From CAADGL01 sp964643885 (GTDB lineage Bacteria; Planctomycetota; Phycisphaerae; UBA1845; Fen-1342): a stretch of 32,547 nt of DNA. Positions 8,071 to 15,671 of the stretch are shown in pieces. The stretch covers positions 1 to 32,547 of the forward strand of contig CAZXUI010000053.1 of the NCBI GenBank assembly GCA_964643885.1. Reading direction: 5' to 3'. The notes under the pieces were generated by a model, which saw only the letters and a list, made by a program, of their open reading frames with translations, made no database searches and was not told the origin of the DNA. A program made the position numbers and the translations under genes. Positions within the stretch are counted from its first letter, which is position 1; every line of letters starts with the position of its first letter.

Positions 8071-8106
8071 AAAACGCGAGCCGGGCACCTTCCGTGCCCG
8101 GCTCGC
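8071..8106 (-). terminator. Intrinsic terminator of the collagen-like gene
   Basis: Perfect 13-bp stem (8076-8088 with 8094-8106, GCGAGCCGGGCAC/GTGCCCGGCTCGC) with a 5-base loop, followed on the minus strand by TTTT (8071-8074). It lies 148 bases beyond the stop at 8254 and between convergent genes, so it may also stop plus-strand transcription. Confidence 0.75.
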
Positions 8107-8211
8107 TGCGTCGTTCCCCTCTTCGGGCGGGCCAGTCCGTCTCGAAAAGAACCTCTCTGCGGCGGCGGCGATCCGTGTCCCGCCGCACCCTTTCGCAACG
8201 CCCGCGGTCGG

Positions 8212-8232
8212 CGGCGGCCGATCCGCCGCCGC
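8212..8232. terminator. GC-rich hairpin between convergent genes
   Basis: About 8-bp GC-rich inverted repeat (GGCGGCGG/CCGCCGCC) with a short loop, just downstream of the minus-strand stop at 8254. No U-tract follows, so it may act as a processing or pause structure ahead of the terminator at 8071-8106. Confidence 0.4.
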
Positions 8233-8253
8233 CGGCCGTGCGTGCTCCCGTGA

Positions 8254-9771
8254 TTACGGATTCTCCAGGGCCGAAACGCGGGCCTCGAGATCCGCAAGCT
8301 GCTGCTGCAACGTCGTGATCGTCGACTGCTGCGCGGTGATCTGCGCCTGTTGCGCCTGGACCAGCTCGTGCAGCCCCTTGATCGCCGAAAGCGTCACGCC
8401 GTCGATGTCGATCGTGGCGATGGTCGACTCGCCGTAGCCCAGGCCGAAGGCTTCATAAAAGTCCTGCGCGATCGGACCCATGTGGCGAACCGACTCATCT
8501 TCGACCGTGTAGCTCCAGGTCGAAATGCTCAGGTCGGCGACCTTTTGCAGGATGGCCTGGTTGTCGACCGGCTCGAAGTTACGCTTCACGCCGCGGTCGG
8601 ACGAATTGACCCACGCGCCGCCCAGGCTCAGGAAGGCCGTCGTCGACGTGTCGATCATGCGGTTGCCCTGGACGCGGATGTCGACCCAGCGCAGGTTGCC
8701 CATCTGAAGGGCGAAGCCGCCCATCGCCCGGACGCGGAACTCGTTGTCGCGCATCGACGCGACCTGCTCGTCGGTCGAATCGCCCCAGACGAACGCACCG
8801 GCGTGATTGGCCACGGCCCGGCGGCCGGCCGCGAAGCTGTAGGCCGCGTTGGCCGCGTTGCCCTCGCCGCCGGCGACCGTCGACGCGTGGCCCGCGGCCG
8901 TGTTGAGCAGACCGCCGCTGACGACCGCGAACGGGGCGTTGCCGGGGTTACCGTCGCTGTCGCCCACGGTATTACCCACGCCGCCGCCGATGAAGCCGAA
9001 GTCGTCGGTGATCAGATTGGCGCCGCTGCCGCCCTGGCCATCATTGACGGCCCCGCCACCGGCGACGGCCGCGCCGCCGGCACCGTCCGCCACGGTGTTG
9101 TCCTCGAAGCCGCCGATCAGGTTCGGGCTGATGGCGTTCGGTTCGATCCGCAGCGCGCGCAGGCCGCCGGCGACCAGTTCGATTGCGGCGTTGCCCAGCG
9201 TACCCAGCACCTGGGTCACGTCGCCGGCGTTTCCGCCGAGCATCCAGTAGCGCGCGTCGGTAAAGCCGGTGTCGAGCGAAACAACGTCACCGTCCTTGAG
9301 GATGCCCTCGCCAGCGATGACGTTGGCGCTGTCACCCGGAGGTCCCGGCGGACCCTGCGGCCCCATCGGACCCTCGGGGCCCGGCGGACCCTGCGGACCG
9401 GGCGGCCCCATCTCGCCTTGCGGACCCTCGGGCCCCATGGCGCCATCCTCGCCGTCCGCACCGTCCGCGCCGTCGGCGCCCGGAGGACCCTGCGGTCCCG
9501 GCGGCCCTTCGTCTCCGCGAACGCCTTGGTCGCCTTGAACGCCGGAGTCCCCCTGGTCGCCCGAGCTCCCCTGATCTCCCTGATCACCCTGATCTCCCTG
9601 GTCACCCTGCGGGCCCGGAAGTTCGACCTGACCAGGATCACCGCCGTTCGGGTCGTCGATCGTGTCCTCGTTGATCGGGCAACCGCCCAAGCTCAACGAG
9701 AAGATCGACGCCGCGAGCAGCAAACCGAGCTGCTGAGCCGCCGAGGCTCGCTTTCTCTTGAACCGGAACAT
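8254..9771 (-). CDS. Collagen-like lipoprotein with YadA-like head repeats and S74 chaperone domain
   Basis: 505-aa predicted surface lipoprotein. The start at 9771 has AGGAGG 7 bases upstream. The signal peptide ends in lipobox SLGGC (Cys31). Residues 53-147 are about 31 uninterrupted Gly-X-Y triplets, starting with Gly-Asp-Gln runs and then Gly-Pro-rich triplets. Residues about 215-330 carry Gly/Asn-rich repeats (FIGGGVGNTV, VSGGLLNTAAG, VAGGEGNAANAA) like the left-handed β-roll heads of trimeric adhesins. Residues about 385-470 match the peptidase S74 intramolecular chaperone, with SDRGVK giving the Ser391/Lys396 dyad, then MGPIAQDFYEAFG. The C-terminal coiled coil runs from about 468 to 502. 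Triplet collagen, head repeats and S74 domain all imply a trimer. Confidence 0.87.
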   Translation of the reverse strand: MFRFKRKRASAAQQLGLLLAASIFSLSLGGCPINEDTIDDPNGGDPGQVELPGPQGDQGDQGDQGDQGSSGDQGDSGVQGDQGVRGDEGPPGPQGPPGADGADGADGEDGAMGPEGPQGEMGPPGPQGPPGPEGPMGPQGPPGPPGDSANVIAGEGILKDGDVVSLDTGFTDARYWMLGGNAGDVTQVLGTLGNAAIELVAGGLRALRIEPNAISPNLIGGFEDNTVADGAGGAAVAGGGAVNDGQGGSGANLITDDFGFIGGGVGNTVGDSDGNPGNAPFAVVSGGLLNTAAGHASTVAGGEGNAANAAYSFAAGRRAVANHAGAFVWGDSTDEQVASMRDNEFRVRAMGGFALQMGNLRWVDIRVQGNRMIDTSTTAFLSLGGAWVNSSDRGVKRNFEPVDNQAILQKVADLSISTWSYTVEDESVRHMGPIAQDFYEAFGLGYGESTIATIDIDGVTLSAIKGLHELVQAQQAQITAQQSTITTLQQQLADLEARVSALENP

Positions 9772-10202
9772 CTGATCGCCTCCTATTCCTTCACACTGCG
9801 AACGAGACTTTGCCCGCGCCGTCCTCCCACATCGGTGAAGCGGCGCGAGTTGACTGGTCAGATACGACGCTCGATCAGCGATGAGGGATCAGCCCGCCGA
9901 GACATCCATGCTCTCGAGACGGCCGGTGGGGGCAGCCGAACAGAATCCGGTCGGCGTCCAGTGAAGTGCCGAAGCGCGTGTCCCCTGCCGTCGCGAGCGG
10001 TGCCGGTCCCCCTGCCCGCTCAAAACCCCGGGAGCGGTCTCGCTGCACGGCCCGTCGGCCCGTTCCTTATGGAACCGCTCCCGATCAGGATCGTAACCGA
10101 TTTCGGTCGCCAATAGAAGCCCAAATCCAGAAAAAAATGGCAACCGGGCCGGCCCGGGCGGTTCCCCGGGGAGCTGCGAGCAGAAGGCTCAGGATAGGAA
10201 AA
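9772..10202. other. Intergenic leader of the collagen-like gene; hairpins only
   Basis: No supportable gene. It contains the ribosome binding site of the minus-strand gene, a 10-bp inverted repeat CGGGAGCGGT/ACCGCTCCCG (10029-10038 with 10074-10083) enclosing a small GTTCC-TTAT-GGAAC hairpin, and a 14-base perfect palindrome at 10144-10157. A long plus-strand open frame crossing the area is a shadow of the collagen-like gene. Confidence 0.6.
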
Positions 10203-10233
10203 GGGAGCGGCCACCGAACGGCTGGCCGCTCCC
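10199..10233 (-). terminator. Intrinsic terminator of secreted paralog 1
   Basis: 11-bp perfect stem (10203-10213 with 10223-10233, GGGAGCGGCCA/TGGCCGCTCCC), 9-base loop, followed on the minus strand by TTTTCC. It lies 53 bases beyond the stop at 10286. Confidence 0.8.
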
Positions 10234-10285
10234 GCGCTGTCGTGTACGGCTCGTCGGGCCCTTCGAGGGCGCTGCGCTGTGGCAA

Positions 10286-11518
10286 CTAGCGCGGCGTCGA
10301 AGGCGTGCCGGAAGCTGTCCCCACATCTCCCGGCTGGTACAGCTCTTCGGGTTCATCGCCCGGGTCATACCAGATGGTGGCCGGCTGCGTGCCGCTGCCC
10401 GGCAGCGTGCTGGCCGCGACATTGACGTCGCCCACGTCGAAGCTCAGGACCTTGGTCGCAACGCCCAGCAGGGCGACATCCGACGAGATGATGTCGGGCG
10501 GGTCGTCGCAGAGCTCGCTGGCCAGGCCCTCGATCTGGGCATAGCCCATGTTGGTCTGGAGATTCTGAACCAGGAACAGGCCGCCGACGTCGCTCAGCAG
10601 GCGCTCGTCATAGCAGGTGATGCAGTATTCCATCTGGAAGCTCGTCTCATCCTCGTTCCAGATGAGGTAGCGAGCCTTGGTGTAATACTGATCACGATCC
10701 TGACGAACGTCGATGTCGTTGATCACGAGCGACACATCGGTGTCGTGCATGATGACGTGTCCGCCGCCGGAGAAGGCTGTCGACCCCGACGCGATGAACT
10801 CGAGCAGCAGGCGATTGAAGCCGGATTCGTACGTGTTGCCGTCCAGATAGATGTGCCCGCAGGAGCTCGAGGTTCGGTCGCCCGGATCGCCGTTCAGCGC
10901 GCCGAACGCGTAGGGGTTGTACTCCGTGAACCGCCCGTCGACGTAGTTCACGATCGAAGCCAGCCCGGTCAGGTGATTCCAGTTGATCTGGCAGCCCGTA
11001 CCGTCGGTGGCGATCACAACCAGGAATCCGCGGACGATGCCTTCGTTGGAGCCTTCCGGATCGGGATATGGCACGCCGGACAGCGCCGTGACCGGCGGGA
11101 CGGCGATCGATCCGAGACCGTAGGCGACCGACCAGTAGGCCGGCTGATTGTGCGTCAGGTCGAAGTCGAAATAAAGCCGGTCGCAGAACTCGGTGACGAA
11201 GTAGACGTTCACGTGCACCGATCGGGACGGATAGTCGTTCGTGAGCTGGATCAACGTGTCCTGAGTCACCTCGCCGGCCGCGTCCCAGCGGACCTCGACT
11301 TTGGGATAGATCAGGACGCTGCCCTTCTCGCTGGCGCTGGCGCGGAATTGGTCGCGGCCTGACGAACGGAACGAGTCGCCGTCCCCGTCGTAGGCACCTG
11401 CGCCCGGCACCTGCGGGCCGCCCGACTGGCCGCCGGCCGGCACGCGGTCCGGATCCGCAAGCGCAGTCGTCGAGATCGCCGCCGCAACCGCGGCAGCCCA
11501 GAAATACCTGCTTCGCAT
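10286..11518 (-). CDS. Secreted protein of unknown family, paralog 1 of 3
   Basis: 410-aa exported protein that I do not recognise. The ATG at 11518 begins a signal peptide (MRSRYFWAAAVAAAISTTALA) and has an AAAGGGGA ribosome binding site shared with its two paralogs; an earlier start at 11599 would precede the signal peptide. A Gly/Asp-rich insert absent from the paralogs (AYDGDGDSF) follows the signal. The shared body then runs GSVLIYPKVEV, LTHNQPAYWS, PYPDPEGS, WNHLTGLA, LLLEFIASGS, EYCITCYDE, CDDPPDII and TIWYD. Conserved cysteines lie in EFCD, CxxC and the CDxPPDII motif, suggesting disulfides. A promoter is visible at 11789-11817, giving a leader of about 265 bases. Confidence 0.85.
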   Translation of the reverse strand: MRSRYFWAAAVAAAISTTALADPDRVPAGGQSGGPQVPGAGAYDGDGDSFRSSGRDQFRASASEKGSVLIYPKVEVRWDAAGEVTQDTLIQLTNDYPSRSVHVNVYFVTEFCDRLYFDFDLTHNQPAYWSVAYGLGSIAVPPVTALSGVPYPDPEGSNEGIVRGFLVVIATDGTGCQINWNHLTGLASIVNYVDGRFTEYNPYAFGALNGDPGDRTSSSCGHIYLDGNTYESGFNRLLLEFIASGSTAFSGGGHVIMHDTDVSLVINDIDVRQDRDQYYTKARYLIWNEDETSFQMEYCITCYDERLLSDVGGLFLVQNLQTNMGYAQIEGLASELCDDPPDIISSDVALLGVATKVLSFDVGDVNVAASTLPGSGTQPATIWYDPGDEPEELYQPGDVGTASGTPSTPR

Positions 11519-11844
11519 GACGTGTCCCCTTTCCCTTCCCCTCAAGAACCAAAGAATCAGCCGACCAACCCGGCCTACCGGCTGCGGCCCGGGCGACACG
11601 GCCCGGATGCAGACAGTCCCTCAACACGGACCGCCCAGCGGTCCAAGAAGCTGCGCTGAAATCAGGAGCCGTCCGATGGCGAAACGGGCAGGCCGCGCGA
11701 AGAGGTGAGGAGTTCGGATTCCGTTCGCGCTCCGCCGCAGATCAGGCAAGTCGCGGCCCGCCGCCGGGATCGCTCCCGGCCAAGCTGCATCCTATCAAGG
11801 CCGAGGACGCGGGTCAACGTTTTTTTCGGGACGGGCGTGAATGT
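11519..11844. other. Leader and promoter region of secreted paralog 1
   Basis: No supportable gene. It holds the long untranslated leader and promoter of the minus-strand gene starting at 11518. The plus strand carries a run of seven T at 11820-11826, just beyond the stop of the VCBS gene at 11845. Confidence 0.6.
11789..11817 (-). promoter_or_regulatory. Sigma-70-like promoter for secreted paralog 1
   Basis: Minus-strand TTGACC (11812-11817), 17-base spacer, TAGGAT (11789-11794). Predicted start of transcription is near 11782, separating paralog 1 from the upstream VCBS gene as its own unit. Confidence 0.55.
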
Positions 11845-13206
11845 TTACTCGCCGGCGCGGGCCGATGGTGATGTAAGTATCGTCTTCCAAACCATTAAGC
11901 GAGCGGGGATGACGGGCTCGCTGCGATTCAAATCAGTCGCCACGGTACCGCCCGAGGCGACGGCCAGATCCAACACGTCGTCATGGTCGACGTCGGCGAG
12001 CGTAACGCCCCAGGTGAACGCGAGGCCCGTCGTCGGCAGCCCCGAATCCCGCAGGAATGTCCAGTTCCCTTTCCCGTCGCCGCGCAGCACGAAGATGCCG
12101 TAGACATAGCCGACATCGGAGGTCAGCCGGCCGGTGCAGACCAGGTCCAGGTGTCCGTCGCGATCGAGGTCGGCCAGGTCCAGGCCGAACGCCCCGCCCA
12201 GCATGTCGGGGAACACGTCGGCCGACTTCTCCCAGTCGCCCTCGGCGGTTTGGAGGTACACCTCCGGCCCGTCGACCCAGTTGGCGACGGCGAGGTCCAC
12301 GCGGCCGTCGCCATTCACGTCGCCCGCATCGATGCCGCTGAACAGCCCCTGAATCATCGGAGTCGGCAGGCCGAAGACGCTCGGTTCGAAGCCGCCGGTG
12401 CCGTCGCCGAGCCAGACGCGCGGGCCGCGATGATACGAGGCGATCAGGTCGAGCTTCCCGTCCGCGTTGACGTCGGTCAGCTTCACGCGAACCGTCCAGC
12501 CGGTCGACGGGAGCGACGTGGGCGAGACTTTCCAGTTGCGGCCGGTGCCGTCGCCGAGAACGATCGCGAGGCCGAAGCCATCGGAGGAGCCGATCACCAG
12601 ATCGACGTGCCCGTCGCCGTTGAGGTCCCCGGCGTCGACGCACTCGATCCCGCGGGAGGCCTCGTCGGTCGCGGGCGCGGCGCCGTCGGGATGAAACGCT
12701 TCGACGACCTTCTCCCAACCGCCGGTGCCGTCGCCGAGAAAGACGTACAGGCCGTTGCAGTGGTCGGCGACGACGAGATCGGGGTGCGTGTCGGCGTTCA
12801 CGTCGACGATCAAGATTCCCGTGCCGCACGAGGGCTTGCCGAACTCCAGGCCGTCGGAAGACTCGCGCCAGTTGCCGGCTCCGTCTCCGAGCCAGACGCG
12901 CGGGCCGGTACCGAGGCGCGGGTGAGCAGCGAAGTCTGGATGGCCGTCGTGATTCACGTCGGCGATGGCCGGGTCGCACTTCCAGTTGCCCGCCTCCGGC
13001 AATCCGGAGGCGAGCAATTGCACGCGGATCGGGCCGGGAGGCGCGGCAGGCTGGGCCGGTTGCGCGGATTCGTCGGACTTCTGAGCGCCGGCCGGCGAAT
13101 CGACGCCGGGTTTCGTGCCGACGTCATTTCGGCCGGAGCCGCCCTCGCAAGCCGCGATGAGCACGGGCGCCGCGAGCAGACACCAACGCGTAAAGCGGGG
13201 TTTCAC
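11845..13206 (-). CDS. VCBS/FG-GAP repeat lipoprotein
   Basis: 453-aa predicted lipoprotein of unknown function. GTG at 13206 has a perfect AGGAGG (13213-13218) 6 bases upstream and opens a signal peptide with lipobox LIAAC (Cys20); an ATG at 13290 would spoil the signal. After a Pro/Ala/Gln-rich linker (about residues 25-65), seven FG-GAP/VCBS repeats follow, each with a calcium-type Asp motif: DVNHDGHPD, DVNADTHPD, DLNGDGHVD, DVNADGKLD, DVNGDGRVD, DLDRDGHLD and DVDHDDVLD. Several are followed by VWLGDGTG-like strands. Seven repeats fit one seven-bladed β-propeller with bound calcium. It lies between paralogs 1 and 2, starting 80 bases after paralog 2, and may be cotranscribed with it. Confidence 0.88.
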   Translation of the reverse strand: MKPRFTRWCLLAAPVLIAACEGGSGRNDVGTKPGVDSPAGAQKSDESAQPAQPAAPPGPIRVQLLASGLPEAGNWKCDPAIADVNHDGHPDFAAHPRLGTGPRVWLGDGAGNWRESSDGLEFGKPSCGTGILIVDVNADTHPDLVVADHCNGLYVFLGDGTGGWEKVVEAFHPDGAAPATDEASRGIECVDAGDLNGDGHVDLVIGSSDGFGLAIVLGDGTGRNWKVSPTSLPSTGWTVRVKLTDVNADGKLDLIASYHRGPRVWLGDGTGGFEPSVFGLPTPMIQGLFSGIDAGDVNGDGRVDLAVANWVDGPEVYLQTAEGDWEKSADVFPDMLGGAFGLDLADLDRDGHLDLVCTGRLTSDVGYVYGIFVLRGDGKGNWTFLRDSGLPTTGLAFTWGVTLADVDHDDVLDLAVASGGTVATDLNRSEPVIPARLMVWKTILTSPSARAGE

Positions 13207-13212
13207 CGAACA

Positions 13213-13218
13213 CCTCCT
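13213..13218 (-). promoter_or_regulatory. Shine-Dalgarno AGGAGG deciding a GTG start
   Basis: Perfect AGGAGG 6 bases before the GTG at 13206; together with the lipobox it fixes the start of the VCBS lipoprotein. Confidence 0.8.
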
Positions 13219-13286
13219 CCCGGCGCGCGGGAAACTGTCGCCCGCGCGCGGACAATCGTCCCAGTGTATCGGCAACCGAGTCCCGC

Positions 13287-14438
13287 TCAACGTCGCCAGG
13301 TAATCGGGCCGTCCAGATTCGGCGAGCGGGCCTTCCCGGCCGAGCCGGTATTGCCCAGACCCGGGTCGTGCAGCTCCTCCGGCGGACCGATCAGGTCGTG
13401 CCAGAGCGTGGCCGACTGCTCACCGACGCCCGGCAGCGAATGGGCCGCGGCCTGCGTCGTTCCGTTATCGAACGTAAGCAGCTTCGTGGCCACGCCGATC
13501 AGGGCCCGCTCGGAGCTGATGATGTCAGGCGGCCGGTCGCAGACGCTGCTGGCCTGGCCGTCGATCAGGGCGTAGGCCATGTCGCTGTTGAGCGACGTGG
13601 CCAGGAAGGCGTTTCCGCGCAGGCTCAGCAGCGACTCGTCGAAGCAGTTGATGCAGTACTCGGTGGCGAAGCTGACTTCGTTCTCGTTCCAGAGCAGGAA
13701 ATGAGCCTTGGTGTAGAACTGGTCGCGCTCCTGGCGCGCGTCGACGTCGTTGATCACGAGCGTAAGGTCCGTCTCGTGCGTCACCAGGCGGCCCGCCCCG
13801 GAGAAGGCCATCGAGCCGGAGGGGATGAACTCCAGCAGGAGGCGGTTGAAGCCGGAGGAGAACTCGACGCCGTCGAGCTTGACGATGCCGGGGTCGCCGA
13901 TGCGGCTGCCGGTGCTGCCGCGAAGGCCGGCGTAGGCGTAGGCGTCGTACTGATAGCTGAAGCCGCCGGCGTAGTTGACGACGGTGGCGTGGCCGGCCAG
14001 GTGGTTCCAGCGAATCTGGGCGTTGGACCAGTCGGTCGCGACGATCACGAGATAGCCGCGGACGATCATGTCCCCGGAGCCCTCCGGGTCAGGATAGGGC
14101 TGGAGCACCGAGGTGATCGGGGCGACGTTTCGCGTCCCCTGCCCCGTGGCGGCCGACCAGTACATCGGCTGGTTGTGCGTGATGTCGAAGTCGACGTGCA
14201 GCGGGTCGCAGAACTCGCTGACGAAGTGCATCAGCACGTGCACCGACCACGAGGGATGGTCGTTGATGAGCTGGATGAACGTGTCCTGAAGCAGGTTGCC
14301 GGCCTGGTCGAAGCGAACCTCGACCTTCGGGTAGATCAGCACGCTGCCTTTCTCGGAGAAGCTGGCGCGGTTCTGTGCGGTTGCCGAAGCCGCAAACGCC
14401 GCGCCCACAATGCACATCACGGCGACATTCCGCAACAT
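13287..14438 (-). CDS. Secreted protein of unknown family, paralog 2 of 3
   Basis: 383-aa exported protein, the most diverged of the three paralogs. ATG at 14438 gives a signal peptide (MLRNVAVMCIVGAAFAASATAQ) and is preceded by the shared AAAGGGGA ribosome binding site. The family body is intact: GSVLIYPKVEVRFD, LINDHPSWSVHV, EFCD, THNQPMYWS, PYPDPEGS, WNHLAGHA, GFNRLLLEFIPSGS, the CxxC motif CINC, CDRPPDII and LWHDL. The positions of the paired cysteines match the paralogs. The C-terminal tail (GKARSPNLDGPITWRR) is unrelated to the others. No enzymatic motif or membrane anchor is visible. The VCBS lipoprotein gene follows after 80 bases. Confidence 0.85.
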   Translation of the reverse strand: MLRNVAVMCIVGAAFAASATAQNRASFSEKGSVLIYPKVEVRFDQAGNLLQDTFIQLINDHPSWSVHVLMHFVSEFCDPLHVDFDITHNQPMYWSAATGQGTRNVAPITSVLQPYPDPEGSGDMIVRGYLVIVATDWSNAQIRWNHLAGHATVVNYAGGFSYQYDAYAYAGLRGSTGSRIGDPGIVKLDGVEFSSGFNRLLLEFIPSGSMAFSGAGRLVTHETDLTLVINDVDARQERDQFYTKAHFLLWNENEVSFATEYCINCFDESLLSLRGNAFLATSLNSDMAYALIDGQASSVCDRPPDIISSERALIGVATKLLTFDNGTTQAAAHSLPGVGEQSATLWHDLIGPPEELHDPGLGNTGSAGKARSPNLDGPITWRR

Positions 14439-14504
14439 CGTTCGATTCCCCTTTCTCAGACTGTTGCGCGGGGCCGGAGCTGTCGAGCTTCGACCCGGCT
14501 GACA

Positions 14505-14525
14505 GGCCGCACGCAGCGTGCGGCC
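14505..14525. terminator. Hairpin upstream of paralog 2
   Basis: Inverted repeat GGCCGCACGC/GCGTGCGGCC around a single A, giving a strong 8-bp hairpin with a 5-base loop. It lies downstream of the lipoprotein stop at 14591 and in the leader of the gene starting at 14438, so termination or leader control are both possible. Confidence 0.5.
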
Positions 14526-14543
14526 GCTTCCTTCCACTTGCCG

Positions 14544-14579
14544 CGGCCGCGGCGACGATCCGACGTCGCCGGGCGGCCG
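14544..14579. terminator. Hairpin terminator of the 14591-15454 lipoprotein gene
   Basis: Inner 7-bp stem GGCGACG/CGTCGCC (14551-14557 with 14564-14570) extended across a GG bulge by CGGCCGC/GCGGCCG. It starts about 12 bases beyond the stop. No U-tract follows, so efficiency is uncertain. Confidence 0.5.
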
Positions 14580-14590
14580 GACAGATGCAT

Positions 14591-15454
14591 CTATTCGGCG
14601 GGCTTGGGCCCGCTCGGTTCACCACTGGCGACCGGGTGCGGCGCGCTGGTGAGGCGGTAGTACCACTGCCCGTCGACCAGCACCCACGGTTCGGTGCGCC
14701 AGACGTAATTCGCGGCGAGCTTGGTCAGGTTGGGGTCGACCAGCTTGACGCCATAGATGACGCCGACGCGGCCGGAGCCGTCGGCGGCTTCGACCCATTG
14801 CACGTCGGCTTCTTTGTATTCGTACTTCTCCTCGATCTCGGCGAATTGCTCGAGCGAGACCTTCTCGCGGTCGATCGGCGCGGCCATCTCATAGAGCGCG
14901 GCGAAATCGCGCTTCTGTCGCAGCTCGACGGTGCGGGCGAAGCGCTCGCGGAGCGACTTCTCGGCGGCCAGGTCGCGTTCGACGGGCGGCCGCGGATAGA
15001 GGTCGATCTCGCGCGGCGGGACGGGATACCAGCGTCCGTCGACGACGCGCCACTTTTCCCAGCGGCGCCGTTCGGTGGGCGGAATGGCGGGATAGCGGCG
15101 AAGCGAGGTCTTCTCGCTCAGCTCGACCCAGCCCATCTCGCCTTCCGCGGCGACCCGGTGGATGGTGAATTCGTGGACCTTGAACGGCTCGTTCGCCTCC
15201 GCCCAGCGGACGTACTCGTCGACCTTCGCGTCGCGGCGGACGGTGGGATCGGTCACGTCGAAGACGGAGGCCCAGTCCTGCTTCGTTTTGGCGGTCCAGA
15301 GTTTTTCAGCGCGGGCCCGCAGCGAGGCCTCGTCGGGTGGAGAATCGGTCTCGGCCGGTGCGCCGCTGGCGGCGCTTCGCCCGGGCTGAGGTGCTGCGCA
15401 GGCGGAAAGAAGGAGGCCAGCCAGCGAGAGAGCAAGCGCGGTGGCGCGGAGCAT
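14591..15454 (-). CDS. Lipoprotein with duplicated NTF2-like-sized domain
   Basis: 287-aa predicted lipoprotein, function unknown. The ATG at 15454 opens a signal peptide with lipobox LLSAC (Cys18); an upstream in-frame start at 15658 would run translation through two strong hairpins and is rejected. The mature protein has two similar halves of about 110 residues: one running from ARAEKLWTAKTKQDW to WRVVDGRWYPV, the second from RERFARTVELRQKRDF to WVLVDGQWYYR. Each half contains a helix, a middle segment and a final W-x-VVDG-x-WY strand, which recalls NTF2-like or SnoaL-type folds, but this is inference. It is transcribed in the same direction as the flanking secreted paralogs. Confidence 0.8.
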   Translation of the reverse strand: MLRATALALSLAGLLLSACAAPQPGRSAASGAPAETDSPPDEASLRARAEKLWTAKTKQDWASVFDVTDPTVRRDAKVDEYVRWAEANEPFKVHEFTIHRVAAEGEMGWVELSEKTSLRRYPAIPPTERRRWEKWRVVDGRWYPVPPREIDLYPRPPVERDLAAEKSLRERFARTVELRQKRDFAALYEMAAPIDREKVSLEQFAEIEEKYEYKEADVQWVEAADGSGRVGVIYGVKLVDPNLTKLAANYVWRTEPWVLVDGQWYYRLTSAPHPVASGEPSGPKPAE

Positions 15455-15562
15455 GCGGTCCCCCCGGAGCGATACGTCGCGGCGTGCGGAAAGCGGCAGC
15501 GTGAGGAGCATATCCGTTTGCGCCATCGAAACGAGCCGGTCCGTGCGAATCTGAGAATGAAG

Positions 15563-15603
15563 GTCGACGGGAGCGGCACCGCGAGGGAGCCGCTCCCGTC
15601 GAC
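15563..15603 (-). terminator. Terminator-type hairpin downstream of paralog 3 (second of a pair)
   Basis: Perfect 15-bp stem (15563-15577 with 15589-15603) and an 11-base loop containing CCGCGAGGGA. With the neighbouring hairpin at 15603-15651 it fills the space between the stop of paralog 3 and the lipoprotein start. The minus strand downstream is only mildly T-rich. Confidence 0.65.
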
Positions 15604-15651
15604 GAGAGGCGTGGCCCGGTGTCCGCGAGGGACCCGGGCCACGCCCGCTCG
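15603..15651 (-). terminator. Terminator-type hairpin downstream of paralog 3 (first of a pair)
   Basis: 12-bp stem GGCGTGGCCCGG/CCGGGCCACGCC (15608-15619 with 15634-15645), extended outward by CGAG/CTCG across a small bulge. The loop repeats CCGCGAGGGA (15623-15632), as in the adjacent hairpin. It begins about 20 bases beyond the stop of paralog 3. Confidence 0.65.
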
Positions 15652-15671
15652 TCAGCATGATTCAGCGACGA

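Noticed and set aside
9480..9620. Short tandem DNA repeat (GACCAGGGA-like) as a mobile or regulatory repeat
   Set aside because: It is explained by the Gly-Asp-Gln collagen triplets of the coding sequence.
8350..10116. 588-codon plus-strand open frame opposite the collagen-like gene
   Set aside because: It is antisense to a gene with clear signal peptide, collagen and S74 domains; its composition reflects the GC-rich complement and it has no recognisable domain.
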